Source of the DNA: Acanthococcus lagerstroemiae
Taxonomy: Eukaryota; Arthropoda; Insecta; Hemiptera; Eriococcidae
Reading direction: 5' to 3'
Assembly: GCA_031841125.1 (NCBI GenBank)
Contig: CM063110.1
Coordinates: 15,371,626 to 15,435,625, forward strand
Length of the DNA: 64,000 nt
Positions 1 to 11,415 of the stretch are shown here, piece by piece; position 1 is the first letter of the stretch; each line of letters starts with the position of its first letter. The notes under the pieces were generated by a model. The model did no database searches, had not been told where the DNA came from, and saw only the letters and a list, made by a program, of their open reading frames with translations. The position numbers and the translations under genes were made by a program.

Positions 1-234
1 TTCACGACTGGTTTGATGCAGATCTCCATTTCTCCCTATCTTGTGCGAGTTTTTTCAGTTCGTAGTAACACGTACGTCTCCTTCATTATCTGTCGAACAT
101 ACTGGAATTCTCGCCGACCTACCCAATTCTTTCTTCCCACTCTTGCTTCTAACAGCAGTGATATTATTTCTGGGTGCCTCGAGTTATGCCCTATTCGTTT
201 ATCTCTCCTATTCTTCAGAGCCAGAGGCGAAACT

Positions 235-435
235 ATAGTGGGTGACCTCCCCCCCCCCCCGATAATTACGCAGTTGACAAATTTTGAAACTGTTCCTTTG
301 AATTTTTCATTTTTTATGTTTGTTTGTTTTCTTATTTCAATTAAAAATCGGCAAATTTTTAGCTTGCAAAGAAAATTAGTCGGAAATTTTTTTTTTCACC
401 TCCCCAAACTGAAGGCCAAATTTCGTTTCTGAAAA
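235..435. repeat. Dispersed repeat, copy 1
   Basis: This segment begins with a poly-C run and carries the phrase AAATTTTGAAACTGTTC followed by AAT-rich DNA and a second pyrimidine-rich run, ending in ACTGAAGGCCAAATTTC. The same order of blocks returns at 1105-1365 in the same orientation. The poly-C/poly-G ends suggest a non-autonomous element, but no target-site duplication could be defined. Confidence 0.6.
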
Positions 436-1104
436 TGGAGTACCCGAAATCCTGTCAGAGACTAGTCAGTCAAAAGCCGAAGATTTCAAGCAGAGTATCG
501 AACATTATCTGAACTGTGGAAGACATTTCAAAAATGTGAAAGTCGGTAGCAAACGTTGAATTTTGAATTTCAATGACTTTCTGTTTTTACTAGATTCTCT
601 GTTTGACCTAGAGCCTGAAATTTGAGGAAGTTGAACATTTCATTAAAATCTAAAAATTGAAAGCAAAAGACTTATCTTCCAACGTCACAAACTGAATCCG
701 ATAGCAAACGTTCTACTGTTCAATTTACAGGCTGTGGTCCTGGGTGAATGAATATAGGAGGGAAATTTCGTCTGGAAAAAAGTCAAAACTCCATGTGTTT
801 TTCCCATAAGAACGAAAGGGAGCTTGTGGCACGGATTCCCCTAATCCAATCGACAGGAAACTTTGTATTTTTTTTCTTTTCTTTTGATTTGATTTGTTTT
901 TATTAAAATCAATTTAGGAGACGACTCAGAGGTAAATCAGAAAAAAATATCACCAAGAGTAAATAACAAATACCTTTATGTGTAAAGGAAGTTGTGTATT
1001 CCTCTCAAGTATTCCTAACATCCAGCTTACTCTCCCAGACTGTGCGCAAATGTGAGTGATTGGAGGATAAGGTTCCAATCTGCATTTACAGGAATGAACC
1101 TATG
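436..1104. other. Unassigned DNA
   Basis: No coding segment, RNA gene or repeat structure is recognised here. The sequence is AT-rich with stop codons in all frames. Confidence 0.5.
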
Positions 1105-1365
1105 GGGGAGGGAGGGGGGTGAAACACCTCCAATAATTTGGCAGTCGGCAAATTTTGAAACTGTTCATTTGAATTTTTCACTTTCTGAGAACAATTTTTT
1201 TTTTTTTCTATTAAAAAATAATTGGATTAAAAAATTGGCAAATTTTCAAATTTAAGGAAAATTTGTCAGCGAATTTCTAGTCTTCAAAAAATATTTGTTG
1301 GCAAATTTTCCTTCTTCACCCCCCCCCCCCACAAACTGAAAGTCAAGTTTCTTCCCTGCTTCAGA
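1105..1365. repeat. Dispersed repeat, copy 2
   Basis: This is the second copy of the repeat at 235-435. It shares CAAATTTTGAAACTGTTC, the AT-rich core with GGCAAATTTTC blocks, and the terminal poly-C run before ACAAACTGAAAGTCAAG. It ends next to the 3' part of the minus-strand LINE that begins at 1379. Confidence 0.6.
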
Positions 1366-1378
1366 CAATTCCAAATAT

Positions 1379-1478
1379 CCATTTTACCTCCTACTCTGTT
1401 AAGTACTTCCTCATATCTTGACGTATCCCCATTTTACCTCCTACTCTGTTAAGTACTTCCTCACATCTTGACTTATCC
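1379..1478. repeat. 50-bp tandem duplication in LINE copy 1
   Basis: ATTTTACCTCCTACTCTG starts at 1381 and again at 1431, and both copies run on through AAGTACTTCCTCA and ATCTTGAC. The duplication lies in the coding end of LINE copy 1. Confidence 0.8.
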
Positions 1479-1704
1479 GTCCATTTGATACCAAGTATAT
1501 CTAAGTTTTCAAGAATAATTTTTTGATTTCTGGATTTATTTTTTATTTGAAAAGATTACATTTTCGATAAAATACTAATTTGGCTTGTGCTATTCTACTA
1601 CTAATATCCCTTTTACTCCTTCCGTCTTTTGTTATTTTACTCCCTTAATAGTAGAATTCGCTTACTTCCTCAATTTTTTCCTGTCCAATATTTGAAGAGT
1701 GATA

Positions 1705-2227
1705 TTCCAAAACGGCCTCTGTCCAGTTTTATATTTTAGTCATGGGGAAGAAAAAAACCTGGTACGCCTATGTGTCACGGTTGATAGTCGGATTGCCTAA
1801 TAGAACATTTACAGGAATTTATCTCATTGAAATATTGAATATACCTTGCACAGGAGACGCACATGACTGTCGTGAAGTAGAGATCTCCTTCTTTTGGATA
1901 GAGGCCGTTTTGGAACAACATTTTTGAACTATTAGTTTTTGTTTGGCACAAAATTAGACATACTGTGACTTTCAGAAGACTCTAGTTCATAAAATTCTCA
2001 AGATAATGTCGACTCTTCTATTATGATAAAAATATGTGGACAGAGGCCGTTTTGGAACAACTTTTTTTCTTCTTCTTGTGAGTCTATTTTGGCTTCTTAC
2101 ATGCGTTAAATTCGCGATATCGTGATTTTGTTCGGGCCAGAATATGTATTATTTAGATTCCTCACCAGATGGCGCTATAAAACGATTTTTCAAAAAAAAA
2201 AAAAAAAGGACAGAGGCCGTTTTGGAA
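1705..2227. mobile_element. TA-flanked MITE inserted in the LINE reverse transcriptase
   Basis: The ends are TTCCAAAACGGCCTCTGTCC at the left and its inverse at the right, and each is bordered by TA. Two further internal copies of AGAGGCCGTTTTGGAACAAC occur near 1898 and 2043 in the orientation of the right end, so the element carries subterminal repeats. Removing it joins the LINE reading ...NEEQY to ...SSNIGQEKIEE on the minus strand. A TA target and short TIR suggest a Tc1/mariner-type non-autonomous element. No transposase is present. Confidence 0.85.
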
Positions 2228-3200
2228 TATTGCTCCTCGTTTATGTTTAAACTAAGTATCATAATGTTCACATCAATTACATATACCATTACTTTAGTTT
2301 TACTTTTATTTATTCTCATACGATATTCTACTCTCAAAATCTCCTCCATTCCATTTATAATGCTTTTCAAATCAATACTCCTTTCAGCTAATAAGACCAT
2401 ATCATCTGCAAACCTGAGCATCTTTACTCGCTCTCCATGTATAATGCACCTGCTTCAAATTTTTATTTTGTTTCTTTGATGGGTCACTCTTTGTACAGAT
2501 TAAATAATACTGGAGATAAGGAGCACCTTTGCCTTACACGTGTTTCTCTAGCCTCCCCTTTTCCCTCTTTCTATTCTTAATGCGGCTTTCTGTCCTTTAG
2601 GTAGGTTCAAAATAACTTGCCTTTCTTTAAATTTTATTTCTATCTTTTTTAGAATATCAAACATTTTATCCCATTTAACATTGTCAAAAGATTTTTCAGT
2701 ATCAACGAACGCCATACATGTATCTTGCCCCCTTTTGAGTCTCTCATCTACAATTAATCTCAAAGCTAACACTGCTTCCCCAGTACATCTACTTTTTCTA
2801 AATCCAAACTGATCGTCTCCTAGTTCTGTATCTATTCTATTCTCAATTCTCCTATAAATTCTCCTAGTTACTATTTTTGACGCATGCGAAACAAGACTAA
2901 TTATTTGATAATTTTCACGCCAATCTGCTCCTGTTTTTTTTAGGTATAGTTACAACAGCACTGGGAATTTCCCTTTATCATAAATATAACATACTAATTT
3001 GAACAAGCTATCAAAGTACATATTCCCATAAGTTCTGTTATAATTCAGCTGGTATCTCATCTACTCCTGGAGCTTTCCTTTTCTTTAAATCTCTCACTGC
3101 TTTTTCTAATTCACCCCTTAAAATTGAGTCTCCCCTCTCATCTTCTTACACATCTTCCTTCCCTCTCCATTCTTAGCTCTTCATCCTTTCTGCCCTTCTA

Positions 3201-3554
3201 AGCCAAAAAGACGTATCTCTAAATTTTTGCGAAAATGAGTTATTAGGCTTATGTGCATGTTCGTCGTTGTTTGCATGATGTTACCAAGCGAAAACGACGT
3301 AACTCCATGAAATAGTGATGTAAAAGTAGAAAACAAAAAAGACGTATCTCAGTATCATCATAAAAAACTAAGCAAATTGGACGATTCCAAGGAAAATGAA
3401 TGAACGATTAGAAAATTCCGCGAATAATATTTATTCACTCCAGTGATTGCATCAACCAAGAAAAAAGAACTGTAACAAGTAGGTGTGCAAGTGCGATTTG
3501 TGAAAAACTGCTCTACTGAAAAATTATTCGGACTTGAGATCTGTCTTTTTGGCT
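3201..3554. mobile_element. TA-flanked MITE, 354 bp, inserted in LINE copy 1
   Basis: The left end is AGCCAAAAAGACGTATCT and the right end is its inverse (AGATCTGTCTTTTTGGCT), with TA on both sides. A further AAAAGACGTATCTCAG lies inside near 3340. The element interrupts the linker between the endonuclease and reverse transcriptase of the LINE, so it inserted after the LINE. Confidence 0.85.
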
Positions 3555-4552
3555 TAGGAGGGCAGATTACTATATATAGTCCTTCTACATACTCTACCCA
3601 CCTTTTCACTTTTCCTTCAACTGTGTAAATAGGCTCTCTCTCCTTATTTGTTATATTACTTGCTTTCTTCCTTCTTTCTCCAAACTCCATTTTTACTTTT
3701 CTATAGGCCAAGTCTATTTATCCTTTATTCATAAAATCACTTTTTTCTTTCATCCATTCCACCTTTGGTTTTTCACACTCTCTCTTTATTTCATTCCTTA
3801 ACTTTTGATAAGCTAATCTACCTTCCCAATCGTTTGCACTCTTATATTTTCTTCGTTCATTCATTTTTTTGAAGATTTCCTCCTACATCCATTTTTTTTC
3901 TCTCTTAGTTTCACCTAGATTTTCTTCTGCTGACTTTAATATTCCCTCCTTTATTTTACCCCATGCTTCCTCCCACTGTTAATTTCCTGTGTTTTTTCAA
4001 CCTCTTAATTCTAATACAATATCCATTTGATATTTCCCCCTAATATTAATATTTTTCAACTTTTTCAAATTCCATCCTTTTATCTCTCTTTTTCTACCAA
4101 GTTTCTTCAATTTAAACCTACATTTCATTACTACTAAGTTATGATCACAGTCAATATCTGCTCCTGGATAAGTTTTATAGTCTAATATTTGATTCCTAAG
4201 ACGTTGTTTTGTGATAATATAATCAATTTGATATCTACCTTCGTTACCTGGACTTTACCATGTATACCTTCGTCTATAATGATTTTCAAATTGAGTATTT
4301 CTTATAACTAAGTTATACTTCGCACAAAACTGTATCAAACGATCTCCTCATTCATTTCTCATTCCTAATCCAAAATCCCCAACTATATTACCTTCTTTTC
4401 CTTCACCAACTCTAGCATTCCAATCACCCATAATAATAAGATTCTCTTCGCCTCTAGCATGCTTCATAAGTCCTCTTAATTCTTTATATATCTCCTCAAT
4501 CTCTTCGTCCTCATGAGTATTAGTAGGCATATACATTATACACTTGTATTAT

Positions 4553-5575
4553 GGTTGTACACATTGGTTTGGTATTATTTTTTATCAAAATTAACCTTTC
4601 ACTCTGTTGTTTATAATGTATTACATAATCATTTTTGGGCATATGCCTCCCCTCGTATTTTCATTTGCCCTTGTTGGCGGCTACTCTCCTCCCATTTGGG
4701 CCAATTTTCTTCCTGAATTCGTCACGCCAACGCGTCAGCGGCCTACCTTAATGGGTTTTCTCCGTTGCACGGCACCCAAGCCTCTACTTATTTTGTCCAC
4801 CTCCCTTCCCGTCTAATGTATGACCCGCATATCTATTTTTGTTCTTTGATTATACCTTCCCTACGTCTCTTGCTTTTGTTACCCTTCTTATCTTCTGTTT
4901 TCAATCCTATCCTTTTTCTGTATGCCTAAAATACTTCTCCTCTCCATTGCTTTTTGAGTGATTTGTAATTTTCTTATATTAGCTTTTGTTAAAGCCCATG
5001 TTTGGGCGCCGTACACAAGCATCGACAGAGAGCAACTTTCCCATATTCTAGTTCTTAGGTCAATTCCTATCCTTCCTTTGAAAATTTTCTTTAGTGACTA
5101 AAAGTTTTTCCACCCTTTTTGTATCCTTCTACTTTACTCATTTAACCTTTTATTTTTAAACGAAATGAGTTGCCCCAAATATTCCACTTCCTCTACCGCC
5201 TCAATTTCTACCCCGCCTATTTCGAATTTTTCTATTTTATGTTTTGACAGAACTTTGGATTTTGCTCCATTTATAATTAGAGCCGCTTCCCAACTCTTGG
5301 CAAAGAATTCTTCTCCCATTTCCTTTAATTCTCTCGGTGAATTAGCAATTATTACTAGTCATCCGCTAGTCTCAAGTTGCTAGCTTAAGTACTCATCATC
5401 GACCCTTAATCCCTTCCTCTCCCAGTCCATTTTCCTAAATACTTCTTGTAGAATACTATTTGAATAGATTAGGCGAGGGTGAATCTCCTTGTCTTATCCC
5501 CCTCCCCCTACCAACACTAAATTCTTCGCCCATTCTATCCAGTCGCATATAAGCCTTGGAGTTTTTATACATATT
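4553..5575 (-). mobile_element. LINE copy 2, 3' half (reverse transcriptase to C-terminus)
   Basis: On the minus strand from 5575 the frames read YMRLDRMGEEFSVG and GIRQGDSPSP (reverse transcriptase palm), then MGEEFFAKSWEAALIING with VEEVEYLGQLISF (5319-5134), then YGAQTWALTKAN and QKAMERR (about 5010-4930), and finally RPLTRWRDEFRKKIGPN with RVAANKGK near 4700. This is the conserved C-terminal module of the same broad LINE group. The copy is 5'-truncated and carries stops and frameshifts. It is a different copy from the one at 1379-4548, because the reverse transcriptase region is present twice. Confidence 0.85.
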
Positions 5576-5683
5576 TTTTTAATAATAAAAATTGAAAAAA
5601 TTCAGCGGGCCATAATTGATTTGTCGGAGGTCAGAATGCAGGGCAAAGGTTTGGTGTGAAGGAAAAATGGCCATTATTTTATT

Positions 5684-6343
5684 CAGGGTGTCTACCAAAT
5701 ACAAATTTGTGAAATTCACGACCTTCTCATCACCTCTTCATGACTTTTTTCAGGGGCTCACAATACACATGTTAGGAGTTCTTAATTGCAAAAACAAGAA
5801 CTAATTTTGAAATTTCGGCGATACTTGTTCAATTTCCTTATTTGCTAATTTGAAGTTCACATTTAAAAAGAAAGATGATAAAATAATAAATTTAAGAAAA
5901 TATATGTGACGCGATCTAGAAACCCTTGCATAAATCGGAATACAAAATGTGTTGCGAGAACAGCGTTTATCTCAAAACTTTATCACTATGAAAATATATG
6001 GAATCTGCAAAATTTAAAGCAACGCACAAAAGCAAATTTTGAGTCAATCGACTTCAAACTTGTTGCAAACTACTCGGGAACGTCTAGAGAATCCGAATAT
6101 GCCCAAAAGAATTTTCAGATTTATGCTAGGGTTTCACAGATTGTATCACATATATTAAAAATTCATCTTCTCCTTTTTAAATGAGGGAATAAAAATTTGA
6201 GAAAATTTATGATTTTTCAGAAAAAGCAAATTAAATATACAATAAATTCATGACTTTTTCATGAATTTCAGACCTTTCATGACCATTGACTTCAATTATT
6301 CATGACTTTTTCGTTACTTTCATGGTGACTAGCTGACACCCTG
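5684..6343. mobile_element. CAGGGTGTC-ended element with 5-bp target duplication
   Basis: The ends are CAGGGTGTCTACC at the left and its approximate inverse TAGCTGACACCCTG at the right. The flanks are TTATT (5679-5683) and TTATT (6344-6348). The body is AT-rich with repeated TCATGACTTTTTCATGA-like phrases and no credible ORF. CAGGG-type ends resemble hAT elements, and the 5-bp duplication fits the hAT5 subgroup better than the usual 8-bp hAT target. The same family occurs at 29969-30250 and 56657-57208. Confidence 0.8.
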
Positions 6344-6367
6344 TTATTACAAAAGTGAAACCAAGGG

Positions 6368-6835
6368 TTACAAATGGTGGGTTTTTGTATTAACAAAACA
6401 GTACTTCCAATAATAATAAAAGAAAAAGCAATTCCTGAAAGATCTGAAGTTCTAAAACTAAGATTGAATGCAAATACGAATTTAACGATAACACAAGTAT
6501 ACGCTTGTCCCTGTTTTGGGTTCAAACGAAAGAGAGATCACACAGAATTCTATGAAACCCTGCAATCAACACACGTTTGGCCAAAGAAGAGTATTTCAAC
6601 ATCTTAATGGTAGACTAGAATGCCAACATTGAAACAAATAAATATTTCTTTAAAACTTTTAGGCCCTTTGGGATGAGCAGGTCAATGAAAACGGAGAAAG
6701 ACTGAAGGAATTTGTAATTTCAAATAATCTGAAAATAGTGAACACATATTTCAGAAAAAGAAACAATAGATGTTGGTCCTAGCTGTCTCCAGATCATAAA
6801 ATAAATAATAAAATTGAGTGCACGCATTGAAAAAG
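6368..6835 (+). mobile_element. LINE endonuclease-domain relic
   Basis: Plus-strand frames read GFCINKTVLPIIIKEKAI and LTITQVYACP, then after a break GPWDEQVNENGERLKEFV with NNLKIVNTYFRKRNNRCW and SPDHKINNKIE. These are the middle and end of a LINE apurinic endonuclease domain. Frameshifts and stops, for example at 6605, make it a pseudogene. No reverse transcriptase follows. Confidence 0.75.
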
Positions 6836-6863
6836 GGCCTAAATGCCACACAGGCCCTTTTTC
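6829..6863. repeat. Perfect 12-bp hairpin
   Basis: GAAAAAGGGCCT is followed by an 11-base loop and its exact complement AGGCCCTTTTTC. It lies at the end of the LINE endonuclease relic. In a nuclear genome it is not a bacterial-type terminator; it may be a tiny foldback element. Confidence 0.7.
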
Positions 6864-6869
6864 GTTAAT

Positions 6870-8640
6870 TTACAGAAATAAAATTCTCTGGAGCCTCCTC
6901 TATCGAATGCAACAAACCGCTTAGCATTGTGTCCAAGTCGGGTAAAAATTAGACCCTTCGAATAAGGGAGGAGAAAGACAAATTAGGGGCTCCAGTTGGG
7001 ACCATATCAGAAATTTAATTATATTTTCGAGCTCAGCGACATACAAAAAAACACTATTCTAATAATATGTTTAACTTTTTCACCGAAGTCAAGTTGGTCC
7101 ATTTAAAGGAGTCAAATTTGGATGTCGGAACCAAATTGGCGGTTCAGAAGACCTCTTTGGTACTCCATTCAATCTTCCTCCAGAGTGAATGAAAATGGAA
7201 AAGTTGACTAAGGAAAACCAGCTGGAGTCGAATAGGAAATCCAACTGAATATTCAAATTTAGCAACACAGCAAATTCGTTATTCCGCAATACTTTGTTCG
7301 ATTTTCCAAGTTGAATCCCCATTTGAATAAGTCAAATTTGGATTGTGGGACCTAAATCGGATTCGAATTAAAAATCTGATTTACTCTTTAAGATTCGCGA
7401 TTCCCAAAATCCCTATTATTATCCCTTGTTAAAGTTTTCCAGCGAAGTCAAATGGGTCCCAAATTAGGTTCGGGTACAAAATGCGACTTACCAAAATTCT
7501 AGAAATTTTCACAATATAAACTTTTTCCAGTGTAAGAGAAAACCGACAGGAACATGACCAATGAAGGTTACTCTCACTTCATGTAAGAGAGAAAAAGGCA
7601 AAGAAACCTGTAATCAAGGTAATCTTTTTTATAAATGACGATATTTGATTCGAAGTGCTTTTTCTTCGAAATAGAGATCTATAGCATTTTCTCCGCGGTT
7701 AGTCTTTCTCAATTCTCAATCTTTCTAGGGTGTGAATGAATCCACTTTGGACTTGTCCCTGGCTAGAACCGGAAGAAATTTTTCACAGGACTGACTCGTT
7801 ACTACGGACCCTATCCACTTTTTTCACTGCAATATACAACTTTGAGCCATAAAATACCTTCCAATATTCGTTTACAAAGGTAAAAAATGGCAAAATGTTC
7901 ACACTTACCAAATTATTCATCTTCGCACTTCGTGAAGAATACATAAAGATATTGGATTACAAGTTCCTAAGAGATAATGATTATCGCACTCGAGCCATGT
8001 TTGAATATGCACACGGAGACGGAATATACTCGCAAAATGGAAAACCCCCATCGTCATCGGACCTGAAATCACAGAATTAACAAAACATCATACTTTTAAT
8101 ATGTATGTACATGTAGATATACGTAATAGCTTTCCGTTTTCCAACCAGTGTTACCCATTGATGAAATGGAAACGCGTGGCTTACAGATTTGCTTTAGTAT
8201 AAATTCATCGTCTTCCACACACATGTAGAATAGTACATACTCGTACATAAGAACTAACTTTTCTCCTTGTATCTGTTTACACCAAAAATCAAACAAGACC
8301 ATCAGTGGCCTCCGGCGAAACCTATGACCAAAGGTTCGAGAATCAAGACCTCCAGTTCTTATACCACAATGAACATCAACAGCGCAAGCATTCTTTACGA
8401 CTGGTGTCGGAATCGAACCCCTTAAGGAACCACGAAACCAAAGTACTCAATCGAATCTTAATTCTTCGAGACTCTTCTGCCAAGGAGGATACCGTTGTGA
8501 AAGAAATAACTAAGCTGCATGAAAATCCAATGACAGAATATGCTAAAGAAGGAAGAAACAGACGTTGATATTGCGTAGTCATCTGATTTTTACAGCGCTT
8601 AGGCACTTCTTCAATGACAGCATCCAGTTGTAATTAGTGA
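6870..8640. other. Unassigned DNA with short repeated phrases
   Basis: Between about 7085 and 7480 the phrase AAGTCAAATTTGGAT/ GGTCC recurs several times with drift, which suggests an old tandem repeat. Short ORFs at 7895-8080 (plus) and 8305-8568 (plus, 87 codons) show no motif I recognise. I see no RNA gene. Confidence 0.45.
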
Positions 8641-8649
8641 TGGTCTGCG

Positions 8650-9030
8650 CAGGAGCAATATGTAAATCTGTTACTTAAGAGCAGGTTAGCAGGAATAGCA
8701 GGTTTCGTTATCTGCTATTCCTTCCCAAACTCTGTTCTCTGCTCTTGTGTTTTTTCCGATTCAGAGCAAACGCACACTTGTTCTCACTCTGCTCGCGTCA
8801 CTCGTTCGTTCTTGTCAATTTCTGCGAATCATTGAATATAGAACAGGAATATACAACCTCTATCTTATGAGTCATGACCGGTGTCACAGAGAGATAAGAT
8901 AACGAACACAGCTGAAGGAGCAAAATAGCAGTTTGATAGCAATAGCAGGTTAAAAGAACAGATTTTCAAAAAGAACAAGAGCCGAAAGAACCGGTTAGAT
9001 AAAATAGCAGGTTTGATCAACACTAACTGT
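8650..9030. repeat. Repeat region built on AATAGCAGGTT
   Basis: The phrases AGCAGGTTAGCAGGAATAGCAGGTTT (left) and AATAGCAGGTTAAAAGAACAG / AAAATAGCAGGTTTGATC (right) recur at both ends, with a GCTCTTGT/ACAAGAGC pair between them. This looks like a short mobile element with subterminal repeats, but the ends could not be fixed. Confidence 0.45.
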
Positions 9031-10120
9031 ATATAGTGGATTAGAATATCTCAATAGCGACATCCTCCGGAAAAGTACAAGTACCTAGGCGTTCGCTATT
9101 GAGAAATTCAATTTTTCTGTCTGGCCGAAGGTCATCATCGTTCCATGCATGGATTGGTGAAACAAAATTCTTCCTCATAGCTATACCTATATCGTGAATC
9201 ACGACCTGTAAAACTGAATCTCGCTAGATACTAGGAGTGGTGGCTGGTGGGCATAAATATCGTTAGCTCCATTAAGGAAGTACAATCAACTGAGACAAGG
9301 AAAATTTTGATGTTAATGAGTTTAATACCAATAATAATACTGTTGACGCAGACTTTTTTCAGTATTCTCGATCTCGAGTCCGTTCATACACAAACAAAAT
9401 CACGCACAAGAATTCGGGACTTGCATTGGCTATACTTGAGCCGAAACTGTCGACCAAATTAATGTTCAATGCTATTATTGTAGGAGAAGAAGCGACCTTG
9501 ATCTTGGTGATCGCGATGAACTCGTTCTTCAAAAATGAATGATTCCCGCCGGTCCCCTGCCCCTTGAAATGCTTATATATTTTCGCTGGTGAATAACAAC
9601 ACACGAATTAATACAACTTATTTTCGGATCAATTAGCGAGGAATTAAAAATAAGCGGCACGAGGCGACATTCTTCAATTTGTTAGTAATACAGTCTAGGC
9701 GAGACGAGAAGACTTCTTAATACGTATAGGACCGTAATGATGACTGGGCTCAGCTGGAGACCGAATCCAAACCTCGTGATGCTTTCGAGGGAGACAAACG
9801 TGTAGCAAAAATGGTTCATTGGCCGGCATTGTGTCGACAATAGATTCAGTCTATACGAACGCTTCTAACGCAAACTGTTCTGCACTCGATCTCAAACCGA
9901 AAAATATTCGCGAACAAATTAGAAATCGAGAGTTCAAAATAACTCCCCTCACTGCCAATCTCAGAACTTGTGCGGGCAGAAAAAGAATAATTTTGGAGAC
10001 AGTGTACCTAATAATGTACTTTCCCTCGCCATGTAAACACTCACTTTTGACTCTTGGTGTGTAATAGGTATATCTACTATTTCCTCTAGCTTTGTAATTT
10101 TTATATAATTAACATTACTA
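9031..10120. other. Apparently single-copy DNA with frequent CpG
   Basis: No repeat or coding segment is recognised. The segment has more CpG than the surrounding repeats and could be intronic or regulatory host DNA. The 81-codon ORF at 9819-10064 has no recognisable feature. Confidence 0.4.
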
Positions 10121-10124
10121 CAAA

Positions 10125-10359
10125 AAATGCGTTGGAGGGACGATTTCGATTTCGACCAGTTTTTAAAGAATAAAGTATATCACAGAATAGCATGGGAAAG
10201 GAACGAGTGGAACAGGCTAAGTGAGGCCTTTGCCCATAGACAGGGTATGGCGCGAGGGGGCTGGTTACCTCTCGTCCGGTGGTATGTATTACAGTGCTAC
10301 TAATAATATGTAATATGAAATGTAAGATGATCACTCACATACACGCTCTAATAAAGGCT

Positions 10360-10395
<36 letters not shown>
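10125..10395 (+). mobile_element. LINE 3' end with (ATT)n tail
   Basis: The plus strand reads RWRDDFDFDQFLKNK and YHRIAWERNEWNRLSEAFAH, which is the conserved C-terminal end of insect endonuclease-reverse-transcriptase LINEs. A short 3' UTR with AATAAAGG follows, then an uninterrupted (ATT)n tract at 10362-10395. The short simple-repeat tail in place of poly(A) fits target-primed insertion of this LINE type. The copy is heavily 5'-truncated. Confidence 0.85.
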
Positions 10396-10396
<1 letters not shown>

Positions 10397-10599
10397 TTGA
10401 CCTATGAAAGAATTTTGACGAAATACTTGACTTTTACTTTACCACTTAACTTTTTTTTTCTTTTGAGTACTCGACTTACTTGACTTACTGGACCCTGTGC
10501 ACACCCTGGACAGAAATCGTGGTCTCCATCACCATACCAAGAAGTAGATGGTTTTGCAAGAAATGGACACAACCTGCTTCCGAACTCACGACGTTAATG

Positions 10600-10826
10600 C
10601 AAGGTCGGATTTATCGTGTCCCTGCGGAGCTCATGAAGATGTGGAGGCCTCAAATTGTCAAGCAGCCTCCCCCCCCCCCAAAAAAAAAAAGTTCAAAATT
10701 ACGAGTAAAAATAATTCGAAGTACACAGAAAGTATGAACGATATATTACATTTGTAATAACGGCACTTTCAGGACTAATCTGTGGAGGCCCAGGGTCCCG
10801 TGGGCCCCTCCCTAAATCCGGCCCTG
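10600..10826. mobile_element. hAT-type MITE, 227 bp, with perfect 8-bp TSD
   Basis: The left end CAAGGTCGGATTTA and right end TAAATCCGGCCCTG are inverted repeats. The flanks 10592-10599 and 10827-10834 are both CGTTAATG, an exact 8-bp duplication as expected for hAT transposition. The body holds poly-C and poly-A runs and no coding capacity. Confidence 0.92.
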
Positions 10827-10839
10827 CGTTAATGTAAAA

Positions 10840-11410
10840 ATCCTTCAGTAACATAATGGTCGACGTACAGATAACTACACAGCACAATCTTGGTAGACAA
10901 GTACATATAACTGATGGGAGGTATGTCCGAGTACTTATCCTTATGTGAGCAAGACGTTGTCCGCGAGTTTCCATGTAACGTTATCCTCAAGTTATGACAT
11001 GAACAAAAAGATTTGCATACCTACTTCCTGTGCAGGCGGGTATGCTGGTAGGACGCATACCAAAAAAGAAATACGTTGGTAGAGCGCACATTAGAATGGC
11101 ACCAATAGTGCCAATCTAAAACTTAAAACTCATTTAACTATTTTTATTTATTTTTTGAAAAAAGGGTGCAAACTCAGAATCTTAGAATAGCTGCCAAATT
11201 CAATAGCAAAGTCGCTAAATTGATAACATTGATTATGCGATTATTCGCCTCTCCAGCACTCACCAGAGTCGCTAGTGTCGTTCACATTTTGTTTGAGGAC
11301 TATTCCGATGTTCTGTTACTGAATTTAAAAATGCAATGGATCGTTTTTACTAATGGTTGTCGTAAAGAGGAAAAAAATGCGTAGAGGGATAGGTGCATCT
11401 ATTATACTTG
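10840..11410. other. Unassigned DNA
   Basis: No gene, repeat array or RNA gene recognised. Short ORFs here are random in appearance. Confidence 0.4.
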
Positions 11411-11415
11411 GGGAA

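Larger units (their letters stand above)
1379..4548 (-). mobile_element. LINE copy 1, endonuclease plus reverse transcriptase, degenerate
   Basis: This is a 5'-truncated non-LTR retrotransposon on the minus strand. From right to left it reads the apurinic endonuclease domain (4548 to about 4100; motifs YMPTNTHEDEE, IIMGDWNARVG and, further on, QIDYII and DHNLV), a linker, reverse transcriptase fingers/palm (2548-2772, AFVDTEKSFDNVKWD; 2149-2421, FADDMVLLA) and the thumb region (1500-1690, SKITKDGRSKRDI and RIAQAK). It ends in the region read as KWTDKSRCEEVLNRVG. Many stops and frameshifts show it is dead. Two TA-flanked MITEs (1705-2227 and 3201-3554) split it, and reading across each resumes the same protein. 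The domain style is that of insect endonuclease-reverse-transcriptase LINEs; I do not assign a clade. Confidence 0.9.

Noticed and set aside
13..432. 139-codon ORF at the start of the window
   Set aside because: It runs through a poly-C tract and a dispersed repeat, and the translation is dominated by Phe from T runs. No motif.
6829..6863. Bacterial-type intrinsic terminator
   Set aside because: The hairpin followed by T's looks like one, but the window is clearly eukaryotic, with spliced genes and LINEs.
8376..8430. Possible minus-strand tRNA, because GGGGTTCGATTCC (inverse at about 8410) is a perfect B box
   Set aside because: No A box at the right distance and no acceptor or anticodon stem can be formed. 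Probably chance.
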